Source: Streptomyces sp. ISL-98 (lineage in GTDB: Bacteria > Actinomycetota > Actinomycetes > Streptomycetales > Streptomycetaceae). Taken from it: DNA of 64,000 nt. Shown here one piece after another: positions 58,757-64,000 of this stretch; within the stretch, counting starts at the first letter, position 1, and the number at the start of each line of letters is the position of its first letter. The notes beneath the pieces are model-generated. The model was given only the letters and a program-made list of their open reading frames with translations. It made no database searches and was not told the DNA's origin. The stretch spans positions 248,001-312,000 of the forward strand of contig NZ_JAGGPB010000004.1 of the NCBI RefSeq assembly GCF_018614055.1, read 5' to 3'. Position numbers and translations under genes: made by a program.

Positions 58757-60280
58757 TCAGCCCCTCCCGAGAAGCAGCCGGGCCTCGCCGACCGTGATCA
58801 CAGAACCGGTCACCAGCACGCCGCCGCCCGAGAACTCGCCCTCCGCCTCCGCGAGGGTGATCGCCTCCTCCAGTGCGTCGTCGAGGCGCGGCTCGACCTG
58901 GACCCGGTCCTCGCCGAAGACCTCCACGGCGATCGCGGCCAGCTCGTCCACGTCCATCGCACGGCCCGTGGAGTTGGAGGTGACGACCACCTCGGCGAAG
59001 ATCGGCTCGAAGGCTTCGAGAAGCCCCCGCACGTCCTTGTCGCCGCTCGTGCCGACGACCCCGATCAGGCGGCTGAAGCTGAACGCCTCGGTGACGGCGT
59101 CGGCCGCCGCCCGCGCGCCCGCCGGGTTGTGCGCCGCGTCCAGGACGACGGTGGGGCTGCGGCGTACGACCTCCAGGCGGCCCGGTGACGTGACCGAGGC
59201 GAAGGCCTTGCGGACCGTTTCGTTGTCGAGCGTGCGCGCCTGCTCCGCGCCGATGCCGAAGAACGCCTCGACGGCCGCCAGCGCGACCGCCGCGTTGTGC
59301 GCCTGGTGCGCGCCGTGCAGCGGCAGGAAGATCTCTTCGTACTCACCGCCGAGACCGCGCAGCGTCATCAGCTGGCCGCCGACCGCGACCTCGCGGGCGA
59401 CGACGCCGAACTCCATGCCTTCGCGGGCCACCGTCGCGTCGACCTCGACGGCCTTCTTGAGCATCACCTGGGCCGCGTCGACCGGCTGCTGCGCCAGGAT
59501 GACCGTGGCACCCTGCTTGATGATTCCGGCCTTCTCGACGGCGATCTCGCCGGCCGTGGCGCCGAGCCGCTCCACGTGGTCCAGGTCGATGGGAGTGACG
59601 ACGGCGACCGACGCGTCGATCACATTCGTCGCATCCCAGCTGCCGCCCATGCCGACCTCGACGACGGCCACATCCACCGGTGCGTCCGCGAAGGCGGCGT
59701 ACGCCATGCCTGTCAGCGTCTCGAAGAACGACAGGCGGTGCTCCTGCATGCCGTCGGTCATCTCGACGTACGGCTGGATGTCCTTGTACGTCTCGATGAA
59801 GCGCTCGGGGTCGATCGGGGCGCCGTCCAGGCTGATGCGCTCGGTGATCGACTGCACGTGCGGGCTGGTGTACCGCCCGGTGCGCAGCTCGAAGGCGCCG
59901 AGCAGCGCCTCGATCATGCGGGCGGTGCTGGTCTTGCCGTTGGTGCCGGTGATGTGGATCGAGGGGTACGCGCGCTGGGGCTCGCCCAGCAGGTCCATCA
60001 GCGCGGCGATGCGCACCAGCGACGGATCGAGCTTGGTCTCGGGCCAGCGGCCCATGAGCTCCTGCTCGACCGCGCGCAGCGCCTTGTCCACCTCCGGGTC
60101 CTTGGGGCGGCCGGCGGCGCCGTCGCCCTGCGGCGGGGCGCCTTGGGTGCGCAGGGTGCGGCTGCCTGCCTCGATCACCGCGAGGTCGGGATCGCGGCCG
60201 GTCTCGGCCTGGACGATCTCTTCGAAGGCGTCGGGGGCGTCGGGGGCATCACTGTCGTCGTGCGGGGGGAGCTGGCTCAC
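58757..60280 (-). CDS. folC: Folylpolyglutamate synthase/dihydrofolate synthase
   Basis: Mur-ligase-type enzyme that adds glutamates to folate. 507 residues, with a ~60-residue acidic/low-complexity extension before the catalytic domain. ATP loop IHITGTNGKTSTARMIEALL (~118-137), folate loop TSPHVQSITERISLDGAPID, and the C-terminal domain with VVLDAAHNPAGARAAAD (~375-391). GTG at 60280. It lies downstream of valS behind a strong terminator, as in many actinobacteria, and upstream of DUF4233 and ndk. Confidence 0.95.
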   Translation of the reverse strand: MSQLPPHDDSDAPDAPDAFEEIVQAETGRDPDLAVIEAGSRTLRTQGAPPQGDGAAGRPKDPEVDKALRAVEQELMGRWPETKLDPSLVRIAALMDLLGEPQRAYPSIHITGTNGKTSTARMIEALLGAFELRTGRYTSPHVQSITERISLDGAPIDPERFIETYKDIQPYVEMTDGMQEHRLSFFETLTGMAYAAFADAPVDVAVVEVGMGGSWDATNVIDASVAVVTPIDLDHVERLGATAGEIAVEKAGIIKQGATVILAQQPVDAAQVMLKKAVEVDATVAREGMEFGVVAREVAVGGQLMTLRGLGGEYEEIFLPLHGAHQAHNAAVALAAVEAFFGIGAEQARTLDNETVRKAFASVTSPGRLEVVRRSPTVVLDAAHNPAGARAAADAVTEAFSFSRLIGVVGTSGDKDVRGLLEAFEPIFAEVVVTSNSTGRAMDVDELAAIAVEVFGEDRVQVEPRLDDALEEAITLAEAEGEFSGGGVLVTGSVITVGEARLLLGRG

Positions 60281-60322
60281 GGGACCAGTCTACGGAGCAC
60301 CACTGACAGGAGCTGCGCCCCC

Positions 60323-60369
60323 GTACGCCGATGGGGCCCGGCGCACTGCGCGGGGCCCCATCGGCGTAC
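60323..60369 (-). terminator. valS terminator
   Basis: A 17-bp perfect inverted repeat (60323-60339 with 60353-60369) with GCGC/GCGC pairing in the loop, about 50 bp past the valS stop. Beyond it lie two direct copies of CCGTCCGTACCGGC. Confidence 0.85.
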
Positions 60370-60415
60370 GTACGTACCCGTCCGTACCGGCTGTACCGTC
60401 CGTACCGGCCGTGGC

Positions 60416-63037
60416 CTACTTCTCCGGCAGCGCCGCCAGCTGCGCGGTGATCCGCTCGATGTCGGCCTCGGCCTTGGCGAGCCGCGTGCGGATCTTGTCC
60501 ACGACGTTGTCCGGAGCCTTCGCGAGGAACGCTTCGTTGCCGAGCTTGCCCGTCGCCTGGCCCTTCTCCTTCTCGGCCGCCGCGAGGTCCTTCGCCAGGC
60601 GCTTGCGCTCCGCCTCGACGTCGATCGTGCCGGACAGGTCGAGCGCGACCCTGGCACCGGCGACCGGCAGCGACGCGGTGGCGTGGAAGTCCTCGCCGGC
60701 CGGCTGGAGGCGCAGCAGCTGGCGGATGGCCGCCTCGTGCGGGGCCAGCGCCGTACCGGTCAGGGTGAGCTCGGCCGGAACCTTCTGGCCGGGCTGGAGG
60801 CCCTGGTCGGAGCGGAAGCGGCGGACCTCGGTGACGACCTGCTGGACGAGCGCGATCTCCTTCTCGGCCGCCTCGTCGCGGAAGCCGGAGTCGTTCGGCC
60901 AGTCGGCGATGACCAGCGACTCCTTGCCCGTGAGCGTGGTCCACAGCGTCTCGGTGACGAAGGGGACGACCGGGTGCAGCAGCCGCAGCGTGACGTCGAG
61001 GACCTCGCCGAGGACACGGCCGGAGACCTTGGCAGCCTCCCCGCCCGCGAAGAACGTCGTCTTCGACAGCTCGACGTACCAGTCGAAGACCTCGTCCCAC
61101 GCGAAGTGGAAGAGCGAGTCCGAGAGCTTCGCGAACTGGTAGTCCTCGTAGTACGCGTCGACCTCGGCGACCGTCGCGTTGAGCCGCGACAGAATCCACC
61201 GGTCGGCCGCCGACAGCTGCTCGGCGGGCGGCAGTTCACCCTCCACCGTCGCGCCGTTCATCAGCGCGAAGCGGGTGGCGTTCCAGATCTTGTTGGCGAA
61301 GTTGCGGGACCCCTGGACCCAGTCCTCGCCGATCGGCACGTCGACGCCGGGGTTCGCACCACGCGCGAGCGTGAAACGGACCGCGTCGGAGCCGTAAGTG
61401 TCCATCCAGTCCAGCGGGTTGACCGCGTTGCCGAAGGACTTCGACATCTTCTTGCCGAACTGGTCGCGGACCATGCCGTGCAGGGCGATGGTGTGGAACG
61501 GCGGGGTGCCGTCCATGGCGTACAGGCCGAACATCATCATCCGGGCGACCCAGAAGAAGAGGATGTCGTAGCCGGTGACCAGCACGGAGTTCGGGTAGAA
61601 CTTCTCGACGCTCGGCGTCTGTTCGGGCCAGCCGAGCGTGGAGAACGGCCACAGGCCGGAGGAGAACCAGGTGTCCAGGACATCCGTGTCCTGGTGCCAG
61701 CCCTCGCCGGTCGGCGCCTCGTCGTCGGGACCGACGCAGACGACCTCACCATTCGGGCCGTACCAGACCGGGATCCGGTGGCCCCACCACAGCTGACGCG
61801 AGATGCACCAGTCATGGAGGTTGTCGACCCAGCCGAAGTAGCGGGGCTCCATCTCCTTCGGGTGGATCTTGACGCGGCCGTCGCGGACGGCGTCGCCGGC
61901 CTCCTTCGCCAGCGGGCCGACCTTGACCCACCACTGCAGGGACAGGCGCGGCTCGATGGTCGTCTTGCAGCGGGAGCAGTGCCCGACGGAGTGGACGTAC
62001 GGACGCTTCTCGGCGACGATCCGGCCGTCGGCGCGCAGGGCGGCGACGATGGCGCTGCGCGCTTCGAGACGGTCGAGGCCCTGGAACGGCCCGTGCGCGG
62101 TGATGACGGCCCGCTCGTCCATCACGGCCAGGTTGGGCAGCCCGTGCCGCTGGCCGATCTCGAAGTCGTTCGGGTCGTGGGCCGGGGTGACCTTGACGGC
62201 ACCCGTGCCGAACTCGGGGTCGACGTGCTCGTCGGCGACGACCGGGATACGGCGGCCGGTGAGCGGCAGCTCGATCTCGGTCCCGACGAGGTGGGCGTAC
62301 CGCTCGTCGTCGGGGTGGACGGCGACGGCGGTGTCACCGAGCATCGTCTCGGCGCGGGTCGTCGCGACGACGATCTCGGTTTCGCCCGAGCCGTACCGGA
62401 TGGAGACGAGCTCGCCGTCGTCCTCCTGGTACTCGACCTCGATGTCGGAGATGGCCGTCAGGCAGCGCGGGCACCAGTTGATGATGCGCTCGGCGCGGTA
62501 GATCAGCTCGTCGTCGTACAGCTTCTTGAAGATCGTCTGGACGGCCTTGGACAGGCCCTCGTCCATGGTGAACCGCTCGCGCGACCAGGCGACACCGTCG
62601 CCGAGGCGCTTCATCTGCCCGGAGATCTGGCCCCCGGACTCGTCCTTCCACTGCCAGACGCGTTCGACGAACGCCTCGCGCCCCAGGTCGTGGCGGGACT
62701 TGCCCTCCTTGGCGAGCTCGCGCTCGACGACGTTCTGGGTGGCGATACCGGCGTGGTCCATGCCGGGCTGCCACAGCGTCTCGTACCCCTGCATGCGCTT
62801 ACGGCGCGTAAGGGCATCGATCAGGGTGTGCTCGAAGGCGTGCCCCAGGTGGAGGCTGCCGGTGACGTTGGGCGGCGGGATGACGACGGTGAACGGCTCT
62901 TTGTCGCTCTTCTCGTCGGCTTCGAAGTAACCGCGTTCTACCCAGCGCTCGTACAGCTTCCCCTCTACTTCGGCCGGCGCGTACTGGGTCGGCAGTTCGG
63001 GGGTGGCTGCTGGCTGCTGCTGAGAGTTCTCGGTCAC
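60416..63037 (-). CDS. valS: Valyl-tRNA synthetase
   Basis: Class I synthetase, 873 residues. HIGH motif HLGH at 63-66 ([20 protein letters not shown]), editing domain ~200-340 ([20 protein letters not shown]), KMSKS in [17 protein letters not shown] (~528), anticodon-binding region, and a C-terminal coiled-coil arm ([20 protein letters not shown], ~810-870). GTG at 63037. Divergent from the gene at 63174. I found no leader peptide or T-box in the 136 bp upstream. Confidence 0.97.
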   Translation of the reverse strand: MTENSQQQPAATPELPTQYAPAEVEGKLYERWVERGYFEADEKSDKEPFTVVIPPPNVTGSLHLGHAFEHTLIDALTRRKRMQGYETLWQPGMDHAGIATQNVVERELAKEGKSRHDLGREAFVERVWQWKDESGGQISGQMKRLGDGVAWSRERFTMDEGLSKAVQTIFKKLYDDELIYRAERIINWCPRCLTAISDIEVEYQEDDGELVSIRYGSGETEIVVATTRAETMLGDTAVAVHPDDERYAHLVGTEIELPLTGRRIPVVADEHVDPEFGTGAVKVTPAHDPNDFEIGQRHGLPNLAVMDERAVITAHGPFQGLDRLEARSAIVAALRADGRIVAEKRPYVHSVGHCSRCKTTIEPRLSLQWWVKVGPLAKEAGDAVRDGRVKIHPKEMEPRYFGWVDNLHDWCISRQLWWGHRIPVWYGPNGEVVCVGPDDEAPTGEGWHQDTDVLDTWFSSGLWPFSTLGWPEQTPSVEKFYPNSVLVTGYDILFFWVARMMMFGLYAMDGTPPFHTIALHGMVRDQFGKKMSKSFGNAVNPLDWMDTYGSDAVRFTLARGANPGVDVPIGEDWVQGSRNFANKIWNATRFALMNGATVEGELPPAEQLSAADRWILSRLNATVAEVDAYYEDYQFAKLSDSLFHFAWDEVFDWYVELSKTTFFAGGEAAKVSGRVLGEVLDVTLRLLHPVVPFVTETLWTTLTGKESLVIADWPNDSGFRDEAAEKEIALVQQVVTEVRRFRSDQGLQPGQKVPAELTLTGTALAPHEAAIRQLLRLQPAGEDFHATASLPVAGARVALDLSGTIDVEAERKRLAKDLAAAEKEKGQATGKLGNEAFLAKAPDNVVDKIRTRLAKAEADIERITAQLAALPEK

Positions 63038-63173
63038 GGGCTCAGTTTACGGGCGTCACAGCCCCGTACCGAAACCGGATTGTTGGTAACGGTGAGCCCC
63101 CCGCCGTCCCATGATGATGACGGTTCCGTCAGGATGTTCGGAACGCATAAGCATCTGGAGGGGAACCCAGTAA

Positions 63174-64000
63174 TGAGTTACAACCAGCCGGGCCCGTACG
63201 GCGGGCAGCAGCCTCAGCAGCCCGGCCCCTACGGCCAGCAGCCGCCGCAGGGCCAGCCGAACCCGTACGGACAGCAGCCCCCGCAGGGCCAGCCCGGCTA
63301 CGGCTACCCGCAGCAGGCCCCGCCGCCCCAGGGCTATGGCTACCCCCAGCAGGCCCAGCAGCCGCCCTACGGCCACCCCCAACAGCCGGGCCCCTACGGC
63401 CAGCAGCCCCAGTACCCGGGCGGCATGGTCCCGCCCCCGCCGGGCGCCCCGAAGAAGAAGACGGGCCTGATCGTGGGCGCGGTGATTGTGGCGCTGGCGG
63501 TTGTGGGTGGTGGTGTCTGGTACTTCACCGCAGGTGCCGGCGGTTCCGACCTCGCGGACGACGGCCCGCACAAGCTGACGACTCCGGCGACGGTGCTCGG
63601 CGGCGAGTACAAGCGCCTGGGCAAGGGGTCCGGCGAGTCCGAGACGACCCCGAAGGACGAGAAGGAACTCGCCGCCCTGGGGATCAAGAACGGGCACCCC
63701 ACCGGGGCCAGTTACTCGACCGCGGACTTGAGCAAGTTCGACCCCACTGACCCCACAGCGCTCGAGGACATGAAGACGGCCAAGTCCCTGAATGTCTTCG
63801 GGACCTGGGGCGAGATCAGCGACCCCGAGAACACCTTGGACCTCCAATTCGCCAAGATGAAGGAAGAGTCCCAGAAGAACGCAGGGAAGCCGAACGCCAC
63901 CAAGCTGATCGGTGACCCCGAGGAAGTCTCCCCGGACGGCTTCGACAGCGGCATCATGAAGTGCCAGAACTTCGAGGGCAAGGACGCCGCCACCGGGCAG
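63174..64000 (+). CDS. Membrane-anchored protein with Pro/Gln/Tyr-rich N-terminus (partial)
   Basis: The ATG at 63174 has GGAGGGG about 12 bp upstream. The first ~95 residues are low-complexity repeats of PGPYGQQP and QGYGYPQQ type, then a basic KKK, one membrane helix (TGLIVGAVIVALAVVGGGVW, ~98-117) and an outer domain of at least 155 residues that runs off the window. The outer part has SLNVFGTWGEISDPENTLDL and FDSGIMKCQNFEGKDAA, resembling Streptomyces secreted/anchored hypotheticals. Function unknown; the disordered N-terminus may bind cytosolic partners. Confidence 0.8.

Noticed and set aside
62990..63173. T-box or attenuator upstream of valS
   Set aside because: No leader peptide with Val codons and no terminator/antiterminator pair is visible in the 136 bp.

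Overview
The window is high-GC chromosomal DNA from a Streptomyces. The evidence is codon use with G or C in almost every third position, frequent GTG starts, and a gene order that matches (from memory, not searched) the S. coelicolor SCO2564-SCO2615 segment: comEC-comEA, leuS, rsfS-pdtA-nadD, proA-proB, obg-rpmA-rplU, rne, the mre cluster, ndk, folC and valS. About 56 protein genes, two tRNA genes and one leader peptide can be supported. Nearly all housekeeping genes lie on the minus strand.

Layout. 1 to about 4676 is accessory DNA: the right end of an integrated element with a WhiJ-like regulator, a DUF6879 protein, small overlapping genes and a decayed HTH gene. It ends inside comEC, which keeps only its first ~300 codons. 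4.7-11.7 kb holds the comEC remnant, comEA, a DegV protein, a coiled-coil membrane protein and leuS with a leucine leader-peptide attenuator. 11.9-19.3 kb is a plus-strand membrane cytochrome/NuoF-like pair, then a segment bracketed by two identical tRNA-Ala(GGC) genes that contains a GT87 glycosyltransferase, two tiny Cys-rich proteins and a divergent MFS exporter/regulator pair. 19.4-29.5 kb holds a phosphatase, rsfS, the LCP-type transferase pdtA, nadD, an M48 protease, two SCO2583/SCO2584-type membrane proteins, proA and proB.

29.5-40.7 kb is a wall-polymer block (GT2 glycosyltransferase, two CDP-glycerol-type phosphotransferases and a cytidylyltransferase-reductase fusion predicted to make CDP-ribitol). 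It is threaded around obg, rpmA and rplU and contains a fossil of an rmlB gene. 40.9-51.4 kb holds a very long RNase E/G with repeated arginine-rich motifs, the TIGR03936/TIGR03960 radical-SAM pair split by an unusual Trp-rich repeat membrane protein, and a CYTH-CHAD protein. 51.5-57.6 kb is the morphogenetic operon mreB-mreC-mreD-pbp2-rodA; then ndk, a DUF4233 protein, folC, valS, and a partial plus-strand membrane protein at the right edge.

How it fits together. pdtA (attachment of anionic polymers), the SCO2584-type protein (by name a spore-wall protein), the polymer-synthesis block and the mre/pbp2/rodA operon all concern building the wall during tip growth and sporulation, mixed with translation genes (leuS, valS, rplU, rpmA, rsfS, obg, rne). 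No complete secondary-metabolite cluster, CRISPR array or recognisable defence island was seen. The most distinctive observations are the comEC insertion, the leuS attenuator, the redox pair with altered Fe-S ligands, the repeat membrane protein and repeat-rich RNase E, and a family of intergenic palindromic repeats.
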